From NCBI GenBank assembly GCA_005223185.1, contig NJBN01000006.1, positions 62,001-126,000 on the forward strand: a DNA stretch of 64,000 nt, given 5' to 3'. The DNA is from a candidate division LCP-89 bacterium B3_LCP (lineage in GTDB: Bacteria; Electryoneota; B3-LCP). Both the position numbers and the translations under genes were made by a program. Below, in pieces: positions 25,830-35,316 of the stretch (positions within the stretch are counted from its first letter, which is position 1; the number at the start of each line of letters is the position of its first letter). The notes beneath the pieces are model-generated. The model saw only the letters and a list, made by a program, of their open reading frames with translations, was not told where the DNA came from and searched no databases.

Positions 25830-28800
25830 ATGTCGAATACAACAGATCTGCAATACTTCTGGAAGAAAAGTCTTTCAATTACCACACTATTGGCTGCTTT
25901 ATGCGTTTTCCTAATGGTGAAACAACCAGTATACGCAGATATCATCACATTCGAGGATAACTGGGCAGAAGGTGGAATTAACCTCGTCAGTCAGAATATG
26001 ACAGGCGTGGACATCGTCTTTTCCATACCAAGAATGGAAGTTGTGGAGGTTGATATCAATGGGGAAAGGATGCAGACTGTGGCAATTCCCGGCGTTATTT
26101 TGCCAAATGAAGCAGGAGCGCCTGATCTTCCCTGCATTAGCCGCTTTATCGCCATTCCGCAAGGATCCCGGGTTCGATGTGAAATTGTTGAATCCCGTAT
26201 CGAAGTGCTGCCAAACATGAACATCGCGCCGGCTTATGAGATTCCCCGCGATGACAGCCGATCTGTGTTGAAATATGAAAAAAATCCGGAAATCTACGAC
26301 CAGAATGTGTTTTATCCTGAGGAAGTAGTCAGAATCAGTGGTAAGAAACAGATGCGTGGAGTGGATGTCGTCATCGTGAGCATCACTCCCTTCCAATTCA
26401 ATCCCGTGAGCAAAGATTTACGCATCTACAAGGATATTAGGATGCGCATTGATTTCGTTGGTGGCAGCGGCTATTTCGGTGAAGACAGGCTGCGCAGCCG
26501 CTGGTGGGAACCGGTGTTGCAGCAAAATTTAATTAACTACGCTTCATTACCAAAAGTCGACTTTGATCGAAGGAACCAGATCGATGAGGATAATGTCGAA
26601 TATATTATCATTGTGCCCGATCATCCCGTATACATTGCCTGGGCTGATACCCTAAAACGATGGCGCAATGAACAGGGCATTCTAACCGGAATTACAACTA
26701 TTGGAGAAATCGGCGGCAACGATTCGGTGCTCATTGAGGATTACATTAACGACGCCTACACTAACTGGGAAATTCCGCCCGTAGCTGTGTTGTTATTCAG
26801 CGATTATAGCGATCCATATCTCTTTGGTATCTGCGCTCCGCATTATTTTTATGATGACAGCACGTTAGTCTGTGTATCCGATAATTTCTACGCCGACGTG
26901 GATAATGATAGCCTACCAGACCTCACAATCGCCCGTATTTGCACTCCCGGCGGCGATGATACGCTACCAGCAATAATTATTACGAAAATATTAGATTACG
27001 AACGCCAACCCTATACAAATCCATATTTTTACCAAAATCCGCTTTTATCCGGCGGCTGGCAAACCAGTCGCTGGTTTCTCCTCTTCACTGAAGTTCTCTA
27101 TGGTTATTTTGCCAACCAACAGGGCAAAACTCCGGTTCGTGAATATGATGTATATATATATCCCGGGCCAGGTACAATCTGGTCAACTGCCACTAACACC
27201 AGCACGGTTGTTAATTATTTCGGACCGCTGCCGTGGGGTTTGAATTATATTTCGTCAACTCCGTCCTATCTGGCCAGCATGATGACGGGCACGACTGCCG
27301 GAATCACCAATGCGATAAACAACGGTGCTTTTTTCGCCTTACACCGAGATCACGGAATTGACACCTCGTGGGTGACACCCTGGTATCCCAAATCCATAGT
27401 CGCCGGATTGACCAATCCCATGCATCCTTATGTCTTTTCGCTGAATTGTTCTACCGGGCGCTTTGACGCCGGTTCTCCCGGTTTAGCTGAAGTGTTTCAG
27501 ATGATTCCTAACGGAGGCGTGGGTATCATGGCGCCATCCGGAACTTCTTTCTCTTTCGTAAATGATACGTTCGGCTGGGGCGTTTTCGATTCGATGTGGC
27601 CTGACTTCGATCCTCTCTACGGGACGGATCCGGTCGGGGAACCCATTTTACGGCCTGCATTCGCCAATGTCAGCGGTAAATTCTACCTTGAAGCTTCTAG
27701 CTGGCCCAACAATCCAAACAGAAAAGCCGACACCTACTTTCTCTTCCATCATCTGGGTGATGCGTTCACTACTATTTATTCCGAAGTGCCTGAAAGTCTT
27801 ACAGTAGCTCATGACAGCACGATTCCTTACGGCACAACCTCCTTCAATGTAACGGCAAATGCCAGTTCTCTGATTGGTCTAAGCCTCGATGGAGAAATGA
27901 TCGGCAGTGCCAACGGAACAGGAGTACCTGTTAATTTCACACTTCCTGATCTTATACCGGGTGATACGGTCAGGGTTACGGTTACCAAGGCTAACTATTT
28001 TCGTTATATCACCGATGTGCCCGTGCCCGGTACCGCAATATTTGAAGGAGATGTAACCGGAGTATGGGCGGATTCCACTTCGCCGTATTATATTTTCGGT
28101 GAGATCACGGTGGCCAGTTCGAATGATACATTATGGATTGAACCGGGTGTAGAGGTTCTCTTCCAGGGGCACTATAAACTGAATGTGGAAGGTACTCTCT
28201 TCGCGATAGGAACGGAAACCGATTCGATTTTATTCACCGCCACGGATACTACCGAAGGCTGGCATGGTATACGGTTTATAGCTGGCTATCAAAGTAACCT
28301 TTCATACTGCATCATCCAGTATGGAAAGGCTTCAGGACCTTCGATGGATAGTTACGGAGGTGGTATTTACAGTAATGTTTATCCCGGTCCGAGTATTACT
28401 CACTGTACTATCCGGTGGAATTCGGCCAATAGCGGTGCAGGTGGTGGTATTTATTGCAGGGACACGGACGCCATAATAAGCTACAGCAGTATCATTGAGA
28501 ATTCAGCTCTGGATGGTGGTGGTATCGGCTGTATGGGGGATCCAATCATCAGTCATTGCATGATTACAAGGAATTCGGTTCTTCCTACTTCTACCGGCGG
28601 CGGCGGTGGAATTTTCTGTGTGCTTGTTCCAGTCCCCTCGATCTCTAATTGCACAATTACTGGAAATTCAGCACCTGGGAATGGCGGTGGAATTAGTTGC
28701 TTTTCTACAGAACCCTTTAATATCGTGAATACAATCGTGGAAGGTAATTCAGGCGGTGGTATCCGTTTTATAAATTGCTACAATATTGGAGTGTCCTATG

Positions 28801-30080
28801 GTGATTTTTACAATAATGCGGGTGGCGATTTCACCGGCGAGGTACCGCCAGGTTTGGGTGTGATAAATGCTGTCAATACCAATGGTGATTCCTGCGACAC
28901 ATTCTCTAACATCTTCCTCGATCCGCGTTTCCTTTACCCTACCGCCGATAATTATAATTTAAGTTCGAATTCGCCTTGCATCGATGCCGGCAACCCAAAT
29001 TCGCCCTCAGATCCGGACAGCACTGTAGCGGATATCGGTGCATTGTTCTACGACCAACTCTCGCCAGCACCCAATTGTTCAGTATCAACGGCCCTGGTGG
29101 ATTTTGGAGAGGTAATCATCGGTAACCAGCTAAATTTACCTCTCACCATTTACAACCAAGGATCTGTAATGCTGGTTATATACGACATTGCCACAAGTGA
29201 ACCTTCGTTTACTACTGACTTTAATCCGGCGGACAGTCTCATCAACCCAGGAAACTCATTGCTGGTTACGGTCTCGTTTTCTCCCGGAATAACTGCAATT
29301 TATGATGATGTTTTAGTGGTTTACAACAACGACAAACGGATGGATGTGCAACTGCAGGGCACTGGTGTATCTCTGGTGCAGGTCATATTAATGCCGGAAA
29401 ATCCGCCTATAACCGTCCCTTCCTCGGGGGGAAGTTTCGGCTTCGATATCAGCTGTGTCAATCACGCCACAAGTTCCATGAATTTCGATATCTGGACGGA
29501 CATAACCAAGACCAATGGACAGCTTACGCCTCCTTTAATCGGCCCGCTGAACCTCACCTTCTCTGCGGGAGATTCCATCGGTCGGGGACGGACTCAAAAC
29601 GTTCCCGGATTCGCTCCACCCGGACTCTATTCCTATAATGCCTATGTTGGCAACTATCCGGATTCAGTTGGGAGCAGTGATTCGTTCACGTTTGAAAAAC
29701 TCGAGACTGGGGAAGGAGAACTTATTAACGATTGGAACAATACCGGCGAGAGCTTTGGCCAATGGTTATCCGAGTTGACTACTCCAATACCAGACAGATT
29801 CGCTTTGCATGTCGCCCACCCCAACCCCTTCAATCCCACGACAGTTCTCAGATTCCAGTTGCAAGATGCAAGTTTGGTGAAGCTGTCGGTTTACGATATT
29901 TCGGGACGGAAAGTGGTAGAACTTGTCAACGGCTGGCGGGATGCGGGTGTGCATGAGGTGACGTTTGATGGGTCGGACTTGGCTTCGGGGATATATTTGT
30001 ATCGTCTGGAAGCGTCAGGGTCAGGGGCGCCCCCGACTACGGAATACATAGCATCAGGGAAGATGGTGATGGTCAAATAA
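25830..30080 (+). CDS. Gingipain-like (C25) peptidase fused to a beta-helix, with C-terminal sorting domain
   Basis: About 1416 residues. Signal segment about 13-37, a propeptide-like region, then a peptidase C25 domain (about 250-630) with probable catalytic His508 in ALHRDHG and Cys540 in SLNCSTG. Next are an Ig-like domain (about 650-725), a PbH1 beta-helix (about 760-1075), an ASPM/SPD2/Hydin-like domain (LVDFGEVIIGNQLNLPLTIYN), a beta-sandwich and the sorting domain. ATG 25830 is chosen because GAGGTG lies just before it; the frame is open to GTG 25818. C25 enzymes such as gingipain and PorU act with the type IX system; substrate here is unknown. Confidence 0.87.
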   Translation: MSNTTDLQYFWKKSLSITTLLAALCVFLMVKQPVYADIITFEDNWAEGGINLVSQNMTGVDIVFSIPRMEVVEVDINGERMQTVAIPGVILPNEAGAPDLPCISRFIAIPQGSRVRCEIVESRIEVLPNMNIAPAYEIPRDDSRSVLKYEKNPEIYDQNVFYPEEVVRISGKKQMRGVDVVIVSITPFQFNPVSKDLRIYKDIRMRIDFVGGSGYFGEDRLRSRWWEPVLQQNLINYASLPKVDFDRRNQIDEDNVEYIIIVPDHPVYIAWADTLKRWRNEQGILTGITTIGEIGGNDSVLIEDYINDAYTNWEIPPVAVLLFSDYSDPYLFGICAPHYFYDDSTLVCVSDNFYADVDNDSLPDLTIARICTPGGDDTLPAIIITKILDYERQPYTNPYFYQNPLLSGGWQTSRWFLLFTEVLYGYFANQQGKTPVREYDVYIYPGPGTIWSTATNTSTVVNYFGPLPWGLNYISSTPSYLASMMTGTTAGITNAINNGAFFALHRDHGIDTSWVTPWYPKSIVAGLTNPMHPYVFSLNCSTGRFDAGSPGLAEVFQMIPNGGVGIMAPSGTSFSFVNDTFGWGVFDSMWPDFDPLYGTDPVGEPILRPAFANVSGKFYLEASSWPNNPNRKADTYFLFHHLGDAFTTIYSEVPESLTVAHDSTIPYGTTSFNVTANASSLIGLSLDGEMIGSANGTGVPVNFTLPDLIPGDTVRVTVTKANYFRYITDVPVPGTAIFEGDVTGVWADSTSPYYIFGEITVASSNDTLWIEPGVEVLFQGHYKLNVEGTLFAIGTETDSILFTATDTTEGWHGIRFIAGYQSNLSYCIIQYGKASGPSMDSYGGGIYSNVYPGPSITHCTIRWNSANSGAGGGIYCRDTDAIISYSSIIENSALDGGGIGCMGDPIISHCMITRNSVLPTSTGGGGGIFCVLVPVPSISNCTITGNSAPGNGGGISCFSTEPFNIVNTIVEGNSGGGIRFINCYNIGVSYGDFYNNAGGDFTGEVPPGLGVINAVNTNGDSCDTFSNIFLDPRFLYPTADNYNLSSNSPCIDAGNPNSPSDPDSTVADIGALFYDQLSPAPNCSVSTALVDFGEVIIGNQLNLPLTIYNQGSVMLVIYDIATSEPSFTTDFNPADSLINPGNSLLVTVSFSPGITAIYDDVLVVYNNDKRMDVQLQGTGVSLVQVILMPENPPITVPSSGGSFGFDISCVNHATSSMNFDIWTDITKTNGQLTPPLIGPLNLTFSAGDSIGRGRTQNVPGFAPPGLYSYNAYVGNYPDSVGSSDSFTFEKLETGEGELINDWNNTGESFGQWLSELTTPIPDRFALHVAHPNPFNPTTVLRFQLQDASLVKLSVYDISGRKVVELVNGWRDAGVHEVTFDGSDLASGIYLYRLEASGSGAPPTTEYIASGKMVMVK
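29919..29998 (+). repeat. 80-bp block identical to 25611-25690
   Basis: Covers ELVNGWRDAGVHEVTFDGSD and the SGIY segment of the sorting domain. Direct comparison gives 80 of 80 matches, with mismatches starting immediately on both sides. Confidence 0.9.
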
Positions 30081-30113
30081 AGTATAAATTCTAAAGTATA
30101 AGGGATAAAATAT

Positions 30114-30143
30114 GGGCGTTCCGCAGTAACGGAACGCCCTTTT
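30114..30143 (+). terminator. Terminator closing the secreted-protein run
   Basis: Perfect ten-base arms GGGCGTTCCG and CGGAACGCCC around CAGTAA, then TTTTC. ATATTTTATCC on the other side means it may also end the leftward methyltransferase operon. Confidence 0.88.
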
Positions 30144-30171
30144 CATATTCAAAATTGTTCTACTCTAACTC

Positions 30172-30846
30172 CTAAGACTTTACCACTTCACAAAAAACGC
30201 TGGATTTATCTACTTCAGTTATCTGTGCAGTTAATCCCAATTGGGATGTTAAAGCGATGAAATCATCAGGAAGTACCGTGGTGGCGCGGAATCCGTCCTT
30301 GCATACGATCACGCCATCGCCGGTTGACCCCCAGTCGATCTCTCCCAATAGCCCTTCTTTAGCCTGCATATCGAACCACTCCAGGCGGACATCCCAGAAT
30401 TTGGCAGAATAGCTGGAAAGCAAAACCTTCCCGCCGAGGCGCGTCGCGCGGATACTCTCGCGGATCAGTTCAAGTTGATCGACCTTGAAGGCGGACAGTC
30501 CGTTTTGCAGGCAGAGGGTAACGTCGAATGTACCATCCGGGAATGCTAGATGAGCGGCATCCATCTGTAAGAACAGGATATTGTCATCAGCATCCAGATA
30601 GGTCTGGGCCATTTTCAGACTGGCGGAAGATGTATCCATCCCCACCACTCTGCGGGCTTTACCGACAAGTTCTCGCAATATCCGCCCATATCCGCAGCCC
30701 AATTCCAGAATTGTATCGCCCGGATGTAACCGGCTTATTACATGCTGAATCTCCGCTTGAAGATACTGGTGTATTCGTGGAGACGCTATTTCGTAACAGC
30801 GCTGCAACTGCTCAGCGGATAACTTTTCGGAATAATAATCATTCAT
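30172..30846 (-). CDS. Class I SAM-dependent methyltransferase
   Basis: 224-residue cytoplasmic enzyme. SAM-binding motif I is ILELGCGYGRIL (about 47-58), motif II VVGMDTSSASLKMA, and motif IV-like GTFDVTLCLQNGLSAF. The substrate cannot be told: the family covers small molecules and proteins. It starts eight bases inside the end of the EamA transporter gene, so the two are translated together; a methylated small molecule exported by the transporter is possible but only inferred. Confidence 0.85.
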   Translation of the reverse strand: MNDYYSEKLSAEQLQRCYEIASPRIHQYLQAEIQHVISRLHPGDTILELGCGYGRILRELVGKARRVVGMDTSSASLKMAQTYLDADDNILFLQMDAAHLAFPDGTFDVTLCLQNGLSAFKVDQLELIRESIRATRLGGKVLLSSYSAKFWDVRLEWFDMQAKEGLLGEIDWGSTGDGVIVCKDGFRATTVLPDDFIALTSQLGLTAQITEVDKSSVFCEVVKS

Positions 30847-31732
30847 TCTTGCTGTATTTCGGTATATTTATCAAGTACACTGCAATCAGGGCTAAAATCC
30901 CACCGATGATGGTAGTCATTTTTATCCTCTCATCCAGTACTATCCAGCTTATCAGAACAGCACTGGTGGGAACCAGGAAGATGAACGAACCCGCCCTCTG
31001 TGAACCCAGACGGCTTGATGCAGCAAAATAGATAGTGGTGGCGATTGTCGTAGCACCGACAGACAGAAAAAGTAAGTTCGACCAGAATAACCAGCCTTCA
31101 TTGAAAACGTCCCAGATTCCAAGAGGAAGCGCTAACACAAAATCGATCAAGGCAGCTAATCCGAAAACGTAGAAACTGAAAATTAGAGGCGAAGTGCTGC
31201 CCTTACATTTTTCGCTGGTAAGCGTTAAAAGCGCCCAGGACGTCGAAGCAAGGAGAAAATACGCATTACCGCTTGAAACCAGTCTCTCGAAGTTGATGGA
31301 CCAGGCTTCCAAAAGAACAGCCCCACCTAAAAAGCCCATCACCAAGCCTATCAACGCCATTCGGCTAATATGATTCCAGAAGATGATAATGGAGAATAAA
31401 TAGATCAAGATGGGATTCATGGTAGTGACCAGAACCCCGCCCACGTTTGCATAGCCATAGCGCAAGCCCAAAAAGAAGCATTTGTTATAAGAGACGATGA
31501 AGATTGATCCCAGAATAATCAGAAAAAGGGATTTTCTGTTTATGCGGATGGATCTCCTTAAGAAAAGCAATACAGGAATCATGGATAGAAATGTGAAGAA
31601 GAACCGCCAGAAGATTATAACTTCCGGCGCAGCCATGTAGGTTATCAACTTGGCGGAAGTCCAGGTTGCTCCCCAGATGATCATGGTGAGGAAAAGCAGT
31701 AATATCAGAATAGAATTTGAACCGGTCTTCAT
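30839..31732 (-). CDS. EamA/DMT family transporter
   Basis: 297-residue inner-membrane protein with about ten hydrophobic helices in two EamA repeats (about 8-140 and 150-290). The first carries the typical start IWGATWTSAKLITYMAAPEVIIFWRF pattern. Family members export amino acids, metabolites or drugs; substrate unknown. Driven by a promoter at 31765-31793 and overlapped by the methyltransferase gene. Confidence 0.88.
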   Translation of the reverse strand: MKTGSNSILILLLFLTMIIWGATWTSAKLITYMAAPEVIIFWRFFFTFLSMIPVLLFLRRSIRINRKSLFLIILGSIFIVSYNKCFFLGLRYGYANVGGVLVTTMNPILIYLFSIIIFWNHISRMALIGLVMGFLGGAVLLEAWSINFERLVSSGNAYFLLASTSWALLTLTSEKCKGSTSPLIFSFYVFGLAALIDFVLALPLGIWDVFNEGWLFWSNLLFLSVGATTIATTIYFAASSRLGSQRAGSFIFLVPTSAVLISWIVLDERIKMTTIIGGILALIAVYLINIPKYSKNE

Positions 31733-31764
31733 GAAATATTTCCAAATTACTCTCCAGCCAGTTT

Positions 31765-31793
31765 AATATACCATCAGCGGGAACTTTTCGCAA
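31765..31793 (-). promoter_or_regulatory. Promoter of the EamA/methyltransferase operon
   Basis: Minus strand TTGCGA (31788-31793), 17-bp spacer, TATATT (31765-31770), 32 bases before the ATG at 31732. Confidence 0.6.
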
Positions 31794-31859
31794 TGCCAAT
31801 CAGACGTTCTTTCAATCGGCTGGATTAAGTTTGAAATTAAGCGAATCACAAAAAAGCGC

Positions 31860-31888
31860 TTGCATTCGTTAAATGGAAATTGTATTAT
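31860..31888 (+). promoter_or_regulatory. Promoter of the aldehyde dehydrogenase gene
   Basis: TTGCAT (31860-31865), 17-bp spacer, TATTAT (31883-31888), 34 bases before the ATG at 31923. An overlapping TATAAT three bases on is an alternative -10. Confidence 0.55.
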
Positions 31889-31922
31889 AATCGGCAAGAG
31901 ATAGACTGAAACAGAGGTAGTT

Positions 31923-33350
31923 ATGAAGAGTGAATACAAGCTATTGATCGATGGGAGCTGGGGTGATGGTTCCCAAATTAAGCCGGTGGTAAATCCTTAC
32001 GATGGCAGTACGGTAGCGGATGTGCATAGGGCGGATGCAGCGCAGGTCGAAGAGGCGATAGTTGCCGCTCAGAAAGGCTTTGAGAAGTTCCGCAAAATGG
32101 CAGCTCACGAACGACAGACCATCCTGGAACAGGCTAGTCAACTTATCAAAGATAGAACCGAAGAGCTTGCGCTGACGATTGCTTCAGAAGCGGGTAAACC
32201 GATCAAGGATGCTCGCGTTGAAGTGGAACGAGCCGCCACTACATTTTCCCTGGCGGCAGGCGAATCCGTCCGCATTCATGGAGAAGTGCTGCCGTTGGAC
32301 ATCAACCGCTTGGCCGGAGACCGATTAGCCTTAGTGCAGCGTTTTCCTCTGGGCGTGGTATCGGCTATCAGTCCCTTTAATTTCCCACTGAATTTAGTGG
32401 CGCACAAAGTGGCACCGGCTCTGGCGGCGGGAAACAGCGTGGTACTAAAACCCTCATCAAGCACACCCATAACGGCGCTGATGCTGGGTGAGATATTACT
32501 GGATGCAGGTTTACCTGAAGGCGCTTTCCACGTAGTGCCGTGTTCACCGAAACATGCCCAACCGCTGTTGTCTCATCCTGCCGTGAAGATGGTTACCTTC
32601 ACGGGCAGTCCCGTTGTGGGATGGGACATGAAATCCCGCTGTGGAAGAGCGCGCATCTGTCTGGAATTGGGCGGCAACTCCGGAGCAATTGTGGATGCAG
32701 ACGCCGACATCGACCATGCTGTCACCAGATGCGTCATCGGTGGCTATTCGTATGCAGGACAGATCTGCATATCATTGCAAAGATTATACCTGCATGAAAC
32801 CATTGCTGACCGATTTTTAGATGCTTTTATAAAAGGTGTGAAAGCGCTTGAGGTCGGCGATCCCCTTAAGGACGAGACCCAGATGGGACCGATGATAGAT
32901 GAAGCGGCTGCAGTAAAAGCGGAAAGCTGGATCAACCAGGCGGTGGAAGCGGGTGGCAAGATTCTGTGCGGCGGAAAACGGCAGGGTAATATGTTAGAAC
33001 CGACCATATTGATAGACGTTCCCCCGGATCAGCCGGTTTCCTGTGAGGAGGTATTTGCACCAGTAGTAGTGATCTACAGATATTCGGATTTTGAGGCAGC
33101 TGTAAACGCAGTCGATACGGGCGAATACGGTCTGCAGGCGGGCGTTTTCACCAAGGACATCAGCAAGATACTGATGGCTTTCAACCGCATCGAAGTGGGG
33201 GGATTGATCGTCAATGATATTCCCACCTATCGAGCTGATAACTATCCTTATGGAGGCGTTAAAGCTTCAGGATTGGGGCGGGAAGGCGTACGCTATGCGG
33301 TTGAAGAGATGACGGAGATGAGGACGCTGGTTATCAACAACAACCGCTAA
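31923..33350 (+). CDS. NAD(P)-dependent aldehyde dehydrogenase
   Basis: 475-residue soluble enzyme oxidising an aldehyde to an acid. Catalytic Cys282 lies in AGQICIS, the general base Glu248 in LELGGNSG, and Asn153 in SPFNFP; the cofactor site shows LKPSSSTP and FTGSPVVG. It is closest in feel to the lactaldehyde/succinate-semialdehyde/phosphonoacetaldehyde group (DGxW, VVNPYDGSTVADV at the start). AGAGGTAG precedes the ATG. It stands alone with its own promoter, so the substrate is not shown by context. It ends five bases from the convergent spmB stop with no terminator between. Confidence 0.93.
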   Translation: MKSEYKLLIDGSWGDGSQIKPVVNPYDGSTVADVHRADAAQVEEAIVAAQKGFEKFRKMAAHERQTILEQASQLIKDRTEELALTIASEAGKPIKDARVEVERAATTFSLAAGESVRIHGEVLPLDINRLAGDRLALVQRFPLGVVSAISPFNFPLNLVAHKVAPALAAGNSVVLKPSSSTPITALMLGEILLDAGLPEGAFHVVPCSPKHAQPLLSHPAVKMVTFTGSPVVGWDMKSRCGRARICLELGGNSGAIVDADADIDHAVTRCVIGGYSYAGQICISLQRLYLHETIADRFLDAFIKGVKALEVGDPLKDETQMGPMIDEAAAVKAESWINQAVEAGGKILCGGKRQGNMLEPTILIDVPPDQPVSCEEVFAPVVVIYRYSDFEAAVNAVDTGEYGLQAGVFTKDISKILMAFNRIEVGGLIVNDIPTYRADNYPYGGVKASGLGREGVRYAVEEMTEMRTLVINNNR

Positions 33351-33355
33351 AGGGA

Positions 33356-33901
33356 TCATCCAAACACCAACCTGCAGAACCAAACCGCCGCTAACAGCCC
33401 GGCAACGTCAGCAATCAGTCCGGCGTACAGAGCATGCCTCACCTTGGTTACTCCCACCGATCCGAAGTAAACTGCCAGTACGTAGAAGGTCGTCTCGGTC
33501 GAACCCATCATGGTGGAAACCACTCGGCCTACGAAGGAATCCGCACCGTGAGTACTGATAGTGTCGGACATGACGCCCAGGGCGCCGCTACCGGAAAGGG
33601 GTCGTACCAGAGCCATTGGCAACGTTTCCGGGGGCATTCCTATCAGGTTGGTCAGCGGCGAAATGACCGTCATCAGAAGTTCCATGGCGCCCGAAGCGCG
33701 AAAGAATGCTATAGCGCAGAGGATTGCCACTAAGTAGGGGATAATGCGAACGCCCACATTGAAGCCCTCTTTTGCTCCTTCGATGAAAGCTTCATAAAGC
33801 GGCACGCGGCGGGTTAGAGCTAATAACACTATCCCACCTGCCAAAAGCGGAATCGCCCAGTTGGATATGGTTCCAATTAGACCGGAGAAAAGATCAGCCA
33901 T
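33356..33901 (-). CDS. spmB: Spore maturation protein B-like membrane protein
   Basis: 181-residue membrane protein of the nucleoside-recognition (Gate) family, with the core PLSGSGALGVMSDTISTHGADSF and STMMGSTETTFYVLAVYFGSVG. ATG 33901 is chosen because AAGGAG lies six bases upstream; the open frame extends to 33925. It overlaps spmA by eight bases. In Bacillus the pair affects spore core dehydration, but it is widespread in non-spore-formers, where its job is unknown; transport of a nucleoside-like compound is a guess from the family name. Confidence 0.9.
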   Translation of the reverse strand: MADLFSGLIGTISNWAIPLLAGGIVLLALTRRVPLYEAFIEGAKEGFNVGVRIIPYLVAILCAIAFFRASGAMELLMTVISPLTNLIGMPPETLPMALVRPLSGSGALGVMSDTISTHGADSFVGRVVSTMMGSTETTFYVLAVYFGSVGVTKVRHALYAGLIADVAGLLAAVWFCRLVFG

Positions 33902-34502
33902 TTTGTTCTCCTTCCGGTTTGACACGGAAAATCGTCAGCCTTTCCAGCAGTTTCACCGCAGTGATAGCTACAACCGTCGAAACAGCAGTAGTGAGGATAA
34001 TTACTCCAATCACTTCAGCGGGATTCGCCGATCCCGCTGAAGCACGTATGGCGATGACCGTAGCTGGGATTATGGTAACCGATGAGGTGTTAATCGCCAG
34101 AAAAGTGCACATGGCGTTGCTGGCGGTTTTCTTGTCGGGATTCAATCGCTGCAGTTCGATCATGGCTTTTAAGCCCAACGCTGTAGCGGAATTGCCCAGA
34201 CCCAACATGTTGGCAGCTAAGTTGGCTACGATATTGCCCAGCGCCGGATCGTCTGCAGGGATATCGGGAAAGAGGGGTTTAAGAACCGGCTTCAATAGCC
34301 TGGACAGATAGCGCACCAGACCAGCTTCTTCCGCCAGACGCATCAATCCCAGCCAGAACGCCATGATGCCAATCAAGCCGATAGCCAGTTCAACCGATCC
34401 TTTGGCAGCATCCATGACCGCCTGAGTGCATTCGGACATGCGCCCGTTGATGGCAGCTACAAATACTCCGCCCAAGATGAGAAAAGACCAGATGTAGTTC
34501 AA
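33894..34502 (-). CDS. spmA: Spore maturation protein A-like membrane protein
   Basis: 202-residue membrane protein, the usual partner of SpmB. It has the conserved Gate-domain stretch NIVANLAANMLGLGNSATALGLKAM and AMCTFLAINTSSVTIIPATVIAIRA. Several TM helices are visible. It overlaps rnhA by four bases (ATGA type) and spmB by eight, so rnhA-spmA-spmB form an operon. No sporulation genes are visible in the window. Confidence 0.92.
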   Translation of the reverse strand: MNYIWSFLILGGVFVAAINGRMSECTQAVMDAAKGSVELAIGLIGIMAFWLGLMRLAEEAGLVRYLSRLLKPVLKPLFPDIPADDPALGNIVANLAANMLGLGNSATALGLKAMIELQRLNPDKKTASNAMCTFLAINTSSVTIIPATVIAIRASAGSANPAEVIGVIILTTAVSTVVAITAVKLLERLTIFRVKPEGEQNG

Positions 34503-35143
34503 GATTCCTCCACTTCGCGTAATGCGGCGACTAAATCTTCGATAAGCTTCTGTAGATGGATGGCATCTATTTTAATTTCAGTAGGGATATCTATCATAAC
34601 GTCTCCCGATGATTTCAGAGCAATCTTCACGGCAACTGGCTTGCCCTTATGTTTCACTAGTTTCACGGCAGGCGTTGCTGATGCCGCCCTTATCCTGGCA
34701 GTTCCCGACGTGATGATCTTACCCTTCATGGCATCCTGAACCAGTTTATCCACACGATTGTTATTAGGATCATCGGCGTGGCCACGTACCCAGTTCCATT
34801 TGATCTTATGAAGCTGGGAGAACTGCTGTAATTTCTGCCATATTTCCACGTTCTTAACAGGGGAACCGTCCTTCAGCTTCCAGCCTCGCTTGTACCAGCC
34901 GAAGATCCATTCCTTCATCCCGCGCACTAAGTACTGGCTGTCGCTGAAGAGTTCAACGTCAGTAGAGTTCTGCAGGCTCTCCAGAGCTTGCACAGCGGCC
35001 ATGAGTTCCATGCGGTTGTTAGTGGTGCTTTCCACCCTGCCGCTTCGTTCGGTGATCTCATCACCGTCTATGATGCGGAACGCCCAACCGCCGGTTCCAC
35101 CGGGGTTTTTATCGCATCCGCCGTCAGTGTAAATTTTAATCAT
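34499..35143 (-). CDS. rnhA: Ribonuclease HI with C-terminal extension
   Basis: Degrades RNA in RNA-DNA hybrids. Catalytic acids are D7 (YTDGGCDKNPG), E46 (NNRMELMAA), D68 (FSDSQYLV) and D132 (NNRVDKL), with His122 in VRGHADDP. The RNase H domain ends near residue 140; the remaining 74 residues are an added, weakly basic then acidic domain (KLVKHKGKPVAVKIALKSSG, ending LIEDLVAALREVEES) that is absent from E. coli RNase HI. First gene of an operon with spmA and spmB. Confidence 0.92.
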   Translation of the reverse strand: MIKIYTDGGCDKNPGGTGGWAFRIIDGDEITERSGRVESTTNNRMELMAAVQALESLQNSTDVELFSDSQYLVRGMKEWIFGWYKRGWKLKDGSPVKNVEIWQKLQQFSQLHKIKWNWVRGHADDPNNNRVDKLVQDAMKGKIITSGTARIRAASATPAVKLVKHKGKPVAVKIALKSSGDVMIDIPTEIKIDAIHLQKLIEDLVAALREVEES

Positions 35144-35316
35144 TACTTCTTAAATGCAGCTCCGATTAGGTTGTTTTTCTCTATCGATTTCATTTATAAG
35201 ACTATAATATTTAAATTCTTCACAGAAATTAAAGTAGATGATGAAAATTATTCAGAATATAGAATTGTTGTTAAATATCAATTGAAATCAAACTGAATCA
35301 AACCAAGGTTTCCTCA

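Noticed and set aside
16806-30080. Type IX secretion machinery genes in the window
   Set aside because: Only cargo with sorting domains is present; no PorU/PorV/GldKLMN-like genes seen, the C25 protein being too large and tagged to be called PorU.
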